NCBI GenBank assembly: GCA_958402445.1 | Contig: CATXTO010000001.1 | Location: forward strand, 152,070 to 216,069 | Direction of reading: 5' to 3' | Origin: an uncultured Eubacteriales bacterium | GTDB taxonomy: Bacteria; Bacillota; Clostridia; Oscillospirales; Oscillospiraceae | Length of the DNA stretch: 64,000 nt | Part shown: positions 33,444 through 40,900 of the stretch, piece after piece | How the letters are laid out: the number at the start of each line of letters is the position of its first letter | How positions within the stretch are numbered: the stretch's first letter is position 1 | The notes under the pieces: generated by a model | Databases searched by the model: none | What the model was told of the DNA's origin: nothing | What the model saw: only the letters and a program-made list of their open reading frames with translations | Translations under genes and position numbers: made by a program

Positions 33444-33465
33444 TACGCCTATTAAAATGTAGAAT
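33437..33465 (+). promoter_or_regulatory. Rightward promoter for the phage repressor
   Basis: TTGTCA (33437-33442) and TAGAAT (33460-33465) are 17 bases apart, abutting the operator and overlapping the leftward -35 box. Confidence 0.6.
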
Positions 33466-33502
33466 GAATTTGGAGAAAATAAACAAAAAGGGGAGGGTGT
33501 AT

Positions 33503-33724
33503 ATGGACTACTTGCAAAAATTAAAAGAACTCAGGTTGGAAAATAAAAAAACACAAAAGGACATGGCAAACATTTTAAAAACAACACAGCAACAGTATTG
33601 TAAGTATGAAAATGGAATTCAAGAAATCCCACTTAGACACCTAATTACAATCTGCTTATGCTTCAATGTATCTGCGGATTATATTTTAGGACTACCAAAA
33701 GGATTAAAATGGGGAAGAGGATAA
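33503..33724 (+). CDS. Phage XRE-family repressor
   Basis: A 73-residue helix-turn-helix protein (LKELRLENKKTQKDMANILK; TQQQYCKYENGIQEIPLRHL) ending in the common ADYILGLP motif. ATG 33503 follows GGGAGGGTG. It is divergent from the replication/virion operon, with the 20-bp inverted operator between them, so it is the probable lysogeny regulator. Confidence 0.88.
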   Translation: MDYLQKLKELRLENKKTQKDMANILKTTQQQYCKYENGIQEIPLRHLITICLCFNVSADYILGLPKGLKWGRG

Positions 33725-33746
33725 AAAGAACGTAGAGGGGATAATT

Positions 33747-34366
33747 ATGGATGAAAAGAAATTGACTGCTATTTTACTTTTTATTGATGTGTTATCAATT
33801 ATATTTTTGATCATATTTCTAATCCTATCTTCAAAAAAGAAAAAGAAGAAACAAAAATCAAATCCTATAAGCGAAATAAACAACACAACACTCCCTGAAG
33901 AACAGCTACCACAACCACCTGGTACAGCTATTTCAGCCCCCAATCCAATAATTAATTATAAATATATCTACGAACCGAAATGGCTACTAACTTACAATGA
34001 GAAAAACGCTTATAAAAAAATAGATGAAATTATAAAAGCAAAAAATTATTATGTGTTTCCCAAAGTTCGCTTATTAGATTTAATTCAACCTAGAGATTTA
34101 ACCAATAAAAAGTACTTATGGAAAATACAAGCTAAACATGTAGACTTTGTAATATGCAATGAGAGACTAGTTGCAAAGTGGATTATTGAATTACAAGACA
34201 ACAGCCATCAAAGCAAAGACCGGCAAGAAAGAGACCAATTCATATTTGATATACTTAAGCCTGTGGTTATTCTGTATTACAAACCTACGCTCCAACAGAA
34301 ATAGAGATAAAAAAACTATTAAAGCTTGAAGAAGGAAATCAGTTGAAAATTGAGAACTTTTCATAA
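33747..34366 (+). pseudogene. DUF2726-domain membrane protein gene with a 1-base frameshift
   Basis: The open frame 33747-34304 encodes 185 residues: an N-terminal membrane segment, a Lys-rich stretch and a DUF2726 nuclease-like domain (LTYNEKNAYKKIDEIIKA; FPKVRLLDLIQPRD; HVDFVICNERLVAKWIIEL). The frame ends abruptly in a non-matching tail. From 34259 the next frame reads ACGYSVLQTYAPTEIEIKKL and runs to a stop at 34364-34366, which is the expected DUF2726 ending. A single missing base in the run ACTTAAGC (34253-34260) would explain this. Either the gene is decayed or the assembly has an error here. It is plus-strand cargo next to the repressor and much more AT-rich than the host. Confidence 0.8.
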
Positions 34367-34370
34367 ATAA

Positions 34371-34406
34371 ACCGCAGCAGGCCGAACTTAAAACGGTCTG
34401 CTGCGT
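34371..34406 (+). terminator. Terminator after the phage plus-strand genes
   Basis: CGCAGCAGGCCG and CGGTCTGCTGCG pair over 12 positions with one G-T pair; the stem lies just after the frameshifted gene. Confidence 0.7.
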
Positions 34407-34478
34407 TACTAATATTAAAAACACCAAACTGCCAGCAAAGGAATACAAGATGAAACTCTAAGCAACCCTGAAGGTGCA

Positions 34479-34595
34479 GCCCCGGCGTGGACGATGCTGC
34501 ATCCTACACGTAAGTCTTCAGCAACGCCGGGCAGAAGGAGGGAACGCGCAATGGAATAGCTTGCGCTATTCCTGCGCTTACACGCCTGCGGGCGT
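34479..34595. other. Hairpin cluster, candidate phage origin / packaging signal
   Basis: Three stem-loops in 117 bases: CCCGGCGT (34481-34488) with ACGCCGGG (34524-34531), enclosing GATGCTGCATC; GGAATAGC with GCTATTCC (34553-34572), extended by GCGCA/TGCGC; and ACGCC with GGCGT (34582-34595). The stretch is GC-rich in an AT-rich element and has no gene. Inoviruses keep their plus/minus origins and packaging signal as hairpins in the main intergenic region. The remaining 34407-34640 bases show nothing else. Confidence 0.55.
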
Positions 34596-34640
34596 AGAAC
34601 CCATTGAATTACTTCTTACGTTTACTTTGAAAGAGCGTCC

Positions 34641-34661
34641 CCATCCAACGCAACAAAATAA
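34641..34661 (+). repeat. Right attachment repeat (attR) of the prophage
   Basis: Identical over 21 bases to 27713-27733. It forms the left arm and part of the centre of the 42-bp palindrome described separately. Confidence 0.85.
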
Positions 34662-34682
34662 AAATTTTGTTGCGTTGGATGG
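34641..34682. other. Perfect 42-bp palindrome: candidate Xer recombination site
   Basis: Arms of 19 bases, CCATCCAACGCAACAAAAT (34641-34659) and its exact inverse at 34664-34682, flank AAAA. It lies 51 bases before the start of a Xer-type recombinase gene, and the prophage junction falls inside it. Two 11-base arms around a 6-base centre (TAAAAA) can be drawn, as in dif sites, although the sequence does not resemble the Bacillus dif consensus. Confidence 0.65.
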
Positions 34683-34699
34683 GTGAGCTGTGCTATAAT
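34670..34699 (+). promoter_or_regulatory. Promoter of the Xer-like recombinase, inside the palindrome
   Basis: An extended -10 element TGCTATAAT (34691-34699) lies 18 bases after TTGCGT (34670-34675), which is part of the palindrome's right arm. A recombinase bound to the palindrome could therefore repress its own gene. Confidence 0.6.
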
Positions 34700-34733
34700 G
34701 ACTTCAGAAATAATTGTAGGAGGTATTTTTCTA

Positions 34734-35735
34734 TTGCAACGTTATCAGGACTGCCCGTTAATATTGCGTGAGTTTCTAGCCTATCATGAAACAATAAAAG
34801 GACAATCCGCCAAAACAGTTTCCGAATACTATTTGGATTTAAGAATGTTTCTTCGGTTTATGCAGTTAATGAAAAGCGAAATGCCGATTGATACCAATTT
34901 GGATGCCATCTCAATTAAGGACTTAGATTTAGACTTTATTCGGATGATTACTTTGTCGGATATCTACGAATTTTTGTCGTATTTAGCCAACGAGAGAATT
35001 AATCTTCCGGATTCCGCGCATCCGGAACGTGGCATTGGCTCCGCCGCCCGCGCACGAAAACTTTCCGCAATTAAGTCATTTTATAAGTATCTAACCGTTA
35101 GAACCAGACAATTAACTGAAAATCCCGTAAAGGACCTTGAATTTCCCAAAATTCGAAAATCTTTACCCAAATATCTTACTTTGCAGCAAAGCGCGCAGTT
35201 GCTCTCTGCGGTTCAGGGCCCAAACGCGAAACGGGATTACGCAATTTTACTCTTGTTTTTAAGCTGCGGAATTCGCCGCTCAGAGCTTGTCGGCCTAAAT
35301 CTATCGGACGTATATGATGATAGGATTCGGGTGGTTGGGAAAGGAAACAAAGAGCGTATTGTGTACTTTGGTACCTCCTGTCGAAAAGCATTGGACGATT
35401 ATCTTATTGAACGCAACAAAATATCAGGTCTATCTGATGACCGAGCATTATTCGTATCCAGAGACCGGAACCGAATCAGCGTTACTGCAGTTCATCGGCT
35501 TGTCAAAAAGCACATGCTAACGGCTGGCCTGGATGCCTCCCAGTTTTCTGCTCATAAGCTGCGGCATACCGCTGCTACAATGATGCTTGCCGGCGGTGTA
35601 GACGTAAAAACAGTTCAGGAAGTATTAGGCCATGAACATCTGAACACCACAGAAATTTATACGCATATTGAAAACACCGAACTGAAAATTGCTGCAGAAG
35701 CGAATCCTATATCAAAGATAACCCCTAAGGAGTAA
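34734..35735 (+). CDS. Xer-type tyrosine recombinase next to a palindromic site
   Basis: A 333-residue recombinase with an N-terminal core-binding domain (QRYQDCPLILREFLAYHETI) and a catalytic domain with Arg in SCGIRRSELVGLN, Lys region GKGNKERIVY, HKLRHTAATMML, LGHEHLNT and Tyr in TEIYTHI. TTG 34734 is chosen because TAGGAGGT lies nine bases upstream and the promoter -10 box is at 34694-34699. I recall very similar XerC-like proteins as single-copy genes across Oscillospirales, which suggests a host gene. It lies outside the attachment repeats. XerS of streptococci is also encoded beside its dif site. Confidence 0.85.
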   Translation: MQRYQDCPLILREFLAYHETIKGQSAKTVSEYYLDLRMFLRFMQLMKSEMPIDTNLDAISIKDLDLDFIRMITLSDIYEFLSYLANERINLPDSAHPERGIGSAARARKLSAIKSFYKYLTVRTRQLTENPVKDLEFPKIRKSLPKYLTLQQSAQLLSAVQGPNAKRDYAILLLFLSCGIRRSELVGLNLSDVYDDRIRVVGKGNKERIVYFGTSCRKALDDYLIERNKISGLSDDRALFVSRDRNRISVTAVHRLVKKHMLTAGLDASQFSAHKLRHTAATMMLAGGVDVKTVQEVLGHEHLNTTEIYTHIENTELKIAAEANPISKITPKE

Positions 35736-35762
35736 TCCCCTCCTCCCTATCGCAAATAAATT

Positions 35763-35796
35763 GGGCAGCGTCCAAAACCGGACGCTGCCCTTATAG
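35763..35796. terminator. Bidirectional terminator between convergent genes
   Basis: A perfect 11-bp stem, GGGCAGCGTCC (35763-35773) with GGACGCTGCCC (35780-35790), between the recombinase and the SLH peptidase genes. Confidence 0.85.
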
Positions 35797-35810
35797 TTTT
35801 AATTGATTTT

Positions 35811-38800
35811 TTATAAAATTTGGAACCGCATTAGCATGGTGGCGCCCTGCGCCCGAGTAGCTGTTCCAGCCGGACGCAGCACATCCGCGCTAACGCCATT
35901 CATCAAGCCGGAACCAACCGCCCAGCTCATGGCCTCCTTAGCAAAATTGCTGACTTTCCCTGCGTCAGTAAAGACACTCAGGTCACTGGAGGCCGTGACA
36001 TCCATACCCTTAAAGCCCGCGTACCGATACAAGATAGTGGCAAACTCTTCACGGGTAATGGAGCTATTGGGCGCGAATACCGTTGCCGCCTTACCTTTGA
36101 CGATCTCGTTTTCACAGGCCCAGACCACAGCGTTTGTGTACCACGTATTTGCGGAAACATCCGTGAAAGGATTCTTCCCCTCCACCTTCGGTTCACCCTC
36201 CATGCGATAAAGAACCGTGACCAACTGTGCTCTAGTCATGGCATTCTCAGGACTGAAGGTGGTGTTTGTTGTACCCTTAAATAGGCCTGTACTGGCTGCC
36301 GCCACAATATCATTTTTTGCCCAGTGCTTTGAGATGTCAGTAAATTGTTTTTCGGCCTTCGGATCCACAACCCGGATTACGACATCCTTTTTGTATTCGC
36401 CAAACCCACCCGAGATTTTTACAATCCCGCAGGATTTTGCTTCTATTTTGCAGGTAACGCCATCAGACTCAACGATTTCGGCCACATCTGGGTTAGAACT
36501 TACCCATTCGATCTGGGCGTCCATTTTGTTTAAATTGTCGGATGTATTTTGAATTTTTACCTGGTCACCCACATGAAGCATATCCTTTTCCGGCGTCAGC
36601 TCCACATAGTCCAACAAGTTCTGACCGCCAGAAAGCTCAAACGCAGATACATTTCCAGCATAATCATACCCCAGATACATGTACTTCGAGTTCTCATCAA
36701 ATAAGCTAGTTCCGTTTTCACCCCAGCCGAATTCGCCCTCAGCGGGCTTATCAGTGGCGTAAACGGAGGTCATGACAAAGCCGCCCCACTCACCGGAAGC
36801 CACATCATAGTCAAAGGTACCGGTCATGTCATAGTCCATGAACCAATATTCGTCAGGGGCCGCCTTAATGTAATACACGGAATACTCCATGTACTCCACA
36901 TCGTTGCCCTGATCGATAAATTCCTGGTTGTTCTCCGTCTCGGTCCGGAAGCCAAAGCAATTAGGTTTGGAGCACGGTGCGGAATTATCGATATAGAGTG
37001 TAAACTCCACAGAGTCATTGGCGTTGGGCGTCTTCGATTGATATTCTGGAATTACCTCAGCCCGGATGGTGACCAGTGTATTTTCCTCCAGGAGACACCT
37101 GCTGGTATCATAGTATGTTCTAGTTGCGACTTCTCCGTCGCCATAGTCGATTTCTTCCGTAACCAGCGGATATAGCCAGTCATAGGACAACGCGTCGGAC
37201 TCGTAGATACCGCCATACATCACAGTTGCATTGTCGCTATTATAATAAGTTTTGCCGACTGGATCCGTGGTGTTTTGCTCCCAGATCACCTTGCCGGTGT
37301 TTTCATTGGTGACGGTGTATTTGATGCCCTTAGCATTGCGCTTTAGGCCCAGCCCCATATAAAACAGGTCCAAGTTTTCGTCACCATTAGGCGAAATGCC
37401 AGCATTAATGGTGTAGAAAGGTATGTGGGTATTGTCAGTGGGCCCGTCAGCAGGAACTTTACTGAAGCCAGGTGCTCTGGTATCTCCCAAATACCAGTCT
37501 TTCAGCATGAAGTGCAGTTCCTCCCGGTCATAGCTCTGCAGAGAACTCCAAATAGCGTTGTGGAACTGATCTGCGGTGGCATATGTCCGGTCACCGCCCA
37601 GCAGCGTGTCATAGGTCCCCTCTTCCAGCACGGGGCCTTCGCCGAAGTCACCATAGAAAGCCAGGAACGGGACGCTCAAATTCGCGGTGTCCTTGCTGAG
37701 CAGCTGGACAAAACCCTCCACATAGGAGCCATAGGGGAACCGCTCGTCAATATATGCCTTATCCGCAGCCGAAAGCTTTACCGTCACTGTCACGTTGGCT
37801 GTGGAATTTGCCGGTACGGTCAGATTACCGTCGGTGAGATTAGACGTAATATTGGCGCTGAGTTCCTTCGCATAGTCATAGACTAGGTAGGTAACCTTGC
37901 CGTCTTTAATCTGGCCACCGTCGGCCTTCTGGCCCAGCACTGTGGTATCCAGGGTATAGGTCTTGGCCTCATTGGAGAAGTTGACAACCTGGAAGCTCAG
38001 CTTATACTCGCCGGTTCGATTAGGGTCATCGCCCAACTCCAGCTTGGCCTTATTGGAGCCTTCCACTTGAATATAGGCCTGAGAGGCGATGGCAGATGCC
38101 ACATTGACCATCCCGGCGCCCTGCCGGCGGGCAAAGTAGTATGTATCGTGCGCTTCGTCTTCGATGGGCGTTGCAGTACTCATCAGCAGACAGTTCACCA
38201 CATGTGCAAAATCCTGTTCCTCTATATCAGTATCCTTCAGATACTGCCGCAGCAGGGCGCTAGTAGCGGCCACGGCGGGAGAGGACATGGAGGTACCGGA
38301 GGCCACTGCAAAGTATTCCCCATAATAGGCTGAGAACACATTGCCGCCAATGCCTGTAATCTCCGGCTTTAGGGTCAGACCATCCGTGGGACCCCAGGAG
38401 GAGAAGCTGGACATTTCGCCTGCAGTGCTGCTGGGATTCCACTGACCGTCCACGCGTAGCGTATCGGTTTTGTAACCCAGCATGAAGTCATATTCCAAGA
38501 AGCAAGTAGACGCCATGGGGACATCAAACTTTGTAAGGGTGAACTCTATGTAGTTATATTCCTCCCCTTCCGCAGGTGTCGGATCGTAGAGCAATACGCC
38601 GGAGGCCTTGGCAGCCTTTGCTTGCTCCGCAATCCCGTCGGCATTTCCGCCCTCAAAGGGCACGAATACCAGTTTGTTCGTAGCAGACTGGAAGGAATCG
38701 GTATAGGCATATTCCTTGGCTCCCAGTACATCCTGAAAGCCTTTTCCTTCTGGCACGTCCGGACATTCGGCATAGCCGATTATGCCCCGCATGCCATTGC

Positions 38801-40418
38801 CAGCGTCCCAGCTGATGCCGGGATTAAACTCGATTGAGAAAGAGTTTTCCGCACTGGCCACTGTCATAACGGAATCAAAAGAACCGGGCATTCCGACCGT
38901 GCCGGTGGAAACCGAGCTGGACTCCACCATATTGCCGCCCCAATAGCTTTGATTCCCCGTAAAGGCCTCGTTGCCGGCAGAGACTACTACGTTGATTCCA
39001 GCTGCATAGGCAGCATCATAGACCTCGGTGACGCCTTCATAATACACAGGGCCGCACGCGGCGCCCAGAGACAGGTTGGCGCAATCGACTCCCAATAAAA
39101 TGGCGTCCTCGATGGCCGCAACCAGATAGTCTAAGTAACACTGCCCATTTTGATCGAAGACCTTCATAATGACCAACTGGGCTTCCGGTGCGATTCCCAT
39201 TTGGTCCATGTCGAATTCTTCCTTGGCATCTTCCGGCAAATTACCTGCAACAATGCCGGCCACGTGCGAGCCATGTCCGAACCACGTCTCGTCGTCCGAG
39301 CCGAAATTGGCCTCCCCATCGGCATAGTTGTAGCCATAGGGAACCTTGCTGCTGTAATACACATCGCCGACCGTGAGTCCCTCCGTCATCTCCTTTGCAT
39401 GGAGCTTTTCAGAGGCTAAGATTGCCTCGATGTCATTCTTTGCATAAGCAACCTTGTTTAAATCCTGCGGTTCCTGGTCAAACGAAGGGTTTTCATAGCA
39501 AAGGCCGGTGTCGATGATCGCAACAGACATGCCCTCGCCCTGATAGCCCAGATCCCAGGCTCCGTTGGCTCCCATAGCAGGTCCCGCATACTTGAGATTG
39601 GGAACGATGTCGGCGGCGGCTTCCACCGTATTGGCGTCAATCTCCGGCACCGCAAACTTAGGCATCAAAAATGCCTTTTTTACCCCGGCCATCTGGTTGA
39701 TGGCAGCCAGATCCCCGTATTTCACGGTTGCCGAGACTGCGTTGGTCAGCAGAGAGAACTGGTCAGATACCTGAATATCATACCCCAGCTTTGCGCTGAT
39801 GGTTTTTGTCAGAGCCTTTTGCTCCGCCTCTATGCTTCGCATGGCGTTGAGCTCAGCAGTGCCGAGGGGTTCACCCAACTGCACCTGCATGGCGTCCATG
39901 TCTAGGACGGAGTCGGATTCAAAGGTAATCATGACCTTTACCTGATCGGTATTGGCATAGGCTTGGCTTAGCACGCTGACCTTTTGCCCTTCCTTGATCT
40001 CAGCGCCGCCTAATATTTCTTTGACCGCATCGGAATAGGCGGACGCTTCTGCGGCATCAAATTCTCTGCACTGTAGCACAGAGCCATCGGCCCCAGTCAT
40101 GAAGCCTTCCTGGCCATACTCCAGTGTAGCCAGAGCCTCTGCTTCATCTGTTGTCAGAACGCGGGTACTGACATACATGTCGCAGGGGGCTTCTCGTGTA
40201 TATACTTGACCATTTTCGCCGGTATACACATAGGTATATCCCGACGGCACAAAGGTTGCCTCACCGGCTTTCGCATAGACATACTTGTCTGTCGCGGCCT
40301 GTGAGGTGCTTTCTGGCTTCTGCGTATCCGCGGCCAGGACCTGAGATAGTCCTGCAGCGGTCAACACCATGGCGGCGCAGAGCACGAAAGCAAGTACTTT
40401 TTTAAATGCCTTTCTCAT
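35811..40418 (-). CDS. Cell-surface S8 serine peptidase with C-terminal SLH domains
   Basis: A 1535-residue exported subtilisin-like protease. Signal peptide residues 1-29; propeptide about 145-260; S8 domain from about 275, with catalytic Asp303 (IIDTG), His382 (GHGSHVAG), oxyanion Asn483 (SAGN) and Ser710 (GTSMSSP). A PA-type insert (about 560-660) separates His and Ser, as in lactocepin-type envelope proteinases. Beta-sandwich and Ig-like (Big_2) domains follow. Three SLH domains from about residue 1359 (FTDISKHWAKNDI) bind cell-wall polymer and hold it at the surface. Probably a nutritional or envelope-processing protease. ATG 40418 follows GAGGAGG. Confidence 0.95.
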   Translation of the reverse strand: MRKAFKKVLAFVLCAAMVLTAAGLSQVLAADTQKPESTSQAATDKYVYAKAGEATFVPSGYTYVYTGENGQVYTREAPCDMYVSTRVLTTDEAEALATLEYGQEGFMTGADGSVLQCREFDAAEASAYSDAVKEILGGAEIKEGQKVSVLSQAYANTDQVKVMITFESDSVLDMDAMQVQLGEPLGTAELNAMRSIEAEQKALTKTISAKLGYDIQVSDQFSLLTNAVSATVKYGDLAAINQMAGVKKAFLMPKFAVPEIDANTVEAAADIVPNLKYAGPAMGANGAWDLGYQGEGMSVAIIDTGLCYENPSFDQEPQDLNKVAYAKNDIEAILASEKLHAKEMTEGLTVGDVYYSSKVPYGYNYADGEANFGSDDETWFGHGSHVAGIVAGNLPEDAKEEFDMDQMGIAPEAQLVIMKVFDQNGQCYLDYLVAAIEDAILLGVDCANLSLGAACGPVYYEGVTEVYDAAYAAGINVVVSAGNEAFTGNQSYWGGNMVESSSVSTGTVGMPGSFDSVMTVASAENSFSIEFNPGISWDAGNGMRGIIGYAECPDVPEGKGFQDVLGAKEYAYTDSFQSATNKLVFVPFEGGNADGIAEQAKAAKASGVLLYDPTPAEGEEYNYIEFTLTKFDVPMASTCFLEYDFMLGYKTDTLRVDGQWNPSSTAGEMSSFSSWGPTDGLTLKPEITGIGGNVFSAYYGEYFAVASGTSMSSPAVAATSALLRQYLKDTDIEEQDFAHVVNCLLMSTATPIEDEAHDTYYFARRQGAGMVNVASAIASQAYIQVEGSNKAKLELGDDPNRTGEYKLSFQVVNFSNEAKTYTLDTTVLGQKADGGQIKDGKVTYLVYDYAKELSANITSNLTDGNLTVPANSTANVTVTVKLSAADKAYIDERFPYGSYVEGFVQLLSKDTANLSVPFLAFYGDFGEGPVLEEGTYDTLLGGDRTYATADQFHNAIWSSLQSYDREELHFMLKDWYLGDTRAPGFSKVPADGPTDNTHIPFYTINAGISPNGDENLDLFYMGLGLKRNAKGIKYTVTNENTGKVIWEQNTTDPVGKTYYNSDNATVMYGGIYESDALSYDWLYPLVTEEIDYGDGEVATRTYYDTSRCLLEENTLVTIRAEVIPEYQSKTPNANDSVEFTLYIDNSAPCSKPNCFGFRTETENNQEFIDQGNDVEYMEYSVYYIKAAPDEYWFMDYDMTGTFDYDVASGEWGGFVMTSVYATDKPAEGEFGWGENGTSLFDENSKYMYLGYDYAGNVSAFELSGGQNLLDYVELTPEKDMLHVGDQVKIQNTSDNLNKMDAQIEWVSSNPDVAEIVESDGVTCKIEAKSCGIVKISGGFGEYKKDVVIRVVDPKAEKQFTDISKHWAKNDIVAAASTGLFKGTTNTTFSPENAMTRAQLVTVLYRMEGEPKVEGKNPFTDVSANTWYTNAVVWACENEIVKGKAATVFAPNSSITREEFATILYRYAGFKGMDVTASSDLSVFTDAGKVSNFAKEAMSWAVGSGLMNGVSADVLRPAGTATRAQGATMLMRFQIL

Positions 40419-40577
40419 GTTTTACCTCCTCAGCGTTTTTATTACTACTCCTCCCCTTGCTCAACTGGTTGGAGCAATAACCCCATTGCGTGTGATCATG
40501 CAGAAAAATGATGTGTTGCAAAGCACTATACTGCCACATTTTGGAAGTTACACCAAAATGCACCAAATATTACAATT

Positions 40578-40606
40578 ATCTTAGCACCTTTTTCTTTTGG
40601 TGTCAA
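40578..40606 (-). promoter_or_regulatory. Promoter of the SLH peptidase gene
   Basis: On the minus strand TTGACA (40606-40601) and TAAGAT (40583-40578) are 17 bases apart, leaving a leader of about 150 bases. CACCAAA occurs at 40551-40557 and 40561-40567 just downstream and could be an operator. Confidence 0.7.
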
Positions 40607-40700
40607 TCGGGTTGACTCGACATTCTGCTAGCAATTTAACCAAAAAGATGATCACAAAACACACTATATTGAAGAATGCAAAAATCTTTCAAAAATACGA

Positions 40701-40729
40701 TTGACAAATTAGAAAGCTTTGTATATAGT
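40701..40729 (+). promoter_or_regulatory. Consensus-like promoter of an orphan transcript
   Basis: TTGACA (40701-40706) and TATAGT (40724-40729) are exactly 17 bases apart. No gene follows before the terminator at 40801-40842. Confidence 0.7.
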
Positions 40730-40735
40730 ATAGAT

Positions 40736-40842
40736 GGCTGGTTAATGTGCTCCTTCATTCTCTCAGTAAAGATGCCTCTTTCCACATGTTCCTTTCTGTG
40801 CAACACAGCGCGGTCTTCTGACCGCGCTGTGTTGCTTTTATT
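40736..40842 (+). ncRNA. Candidate small RNA of about 105 nt
   Basis: It is defined by a near-perfect promoter (40701-40729) and a strong intrinsic terminator: CAACACAGCGCGGTC (40801-40815) with its inverse at 40820-40834, then CTTTTATTT. There is no open frame with a ribosome site between them. The about 65 bases before the terminator stem are pyrimidine-rich and mostly unpaired, as in base-pairing regulatory RNAs. No known RNA family is recognised. Whether it is expressed cannot be told from the sequence. Confidence 0.55.
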
Positions 40843-40855
40843 TAGCCTGGATGCC

Positions 40856-40890
40856 AGTAGCCCGTCCTGCCGATCACAGGACGGGCTACT
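40856..40890 (-). terminator. Terminator after radA
   Basis: A perfect 14-bp stem, AGTAGCCCGTCCTG (40856-40869) with CAGGACGGGCTACT (40877-40890), 11 bases beyond the radA stop. Confidence 0.8.
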
Positions 40891-40900
40891 GGGTCAATGG

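Larger units (their letters stand above)
27713..34661. mobile_element. Filamentous (inovirus-like) prophage, about 6.9 kb
   Basis: The region between two identical 21-base repeats is clearly more AT-rich than its surroundings. It holds a Zot/pI-type assembly ATPase, a replication initiator, a candidate major coat protein and a run of tiny membrane proteins, all on the minus strand, with a divergent repressor on the plus strand. Size, gene content and small-gene architecture are those of an inovirus prophage. No integrase, terminase, tail or portal genes occur. The right repeat lies in a palindrome next to a chromosomal Xer-like gene, suggesting integration by a host recombinase. The 27734-27902 stretch between the left repeat and the ATPase holds no gene. 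Confidence 0.88.

Noticed and set aside
34479..34595. A riboswitch or retron RNA
   Set aside because: No downstream gene in the right place, no reverse transcriptase nearby and no known riboswitch core; a phage origin is the simpler reading.
27713..34661. A plasmid-derived or tailed-phage remnant
   Set aside because: Only ssDNA-phage-type genes are present (Zot-like ATPase, Rep, tiny coat-like proteins); there is no terminase, portal, tail, relaxase or partition gene.
34734..35735. The recombinase as the phage integrase
   Set aside because: It lies outside the 21-base repeats, no third repeat copy is seen beyond it, its base composition is between that of phage and host, and similar genes are recalled as general in this bacterial order. 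It remains possible but less likely.
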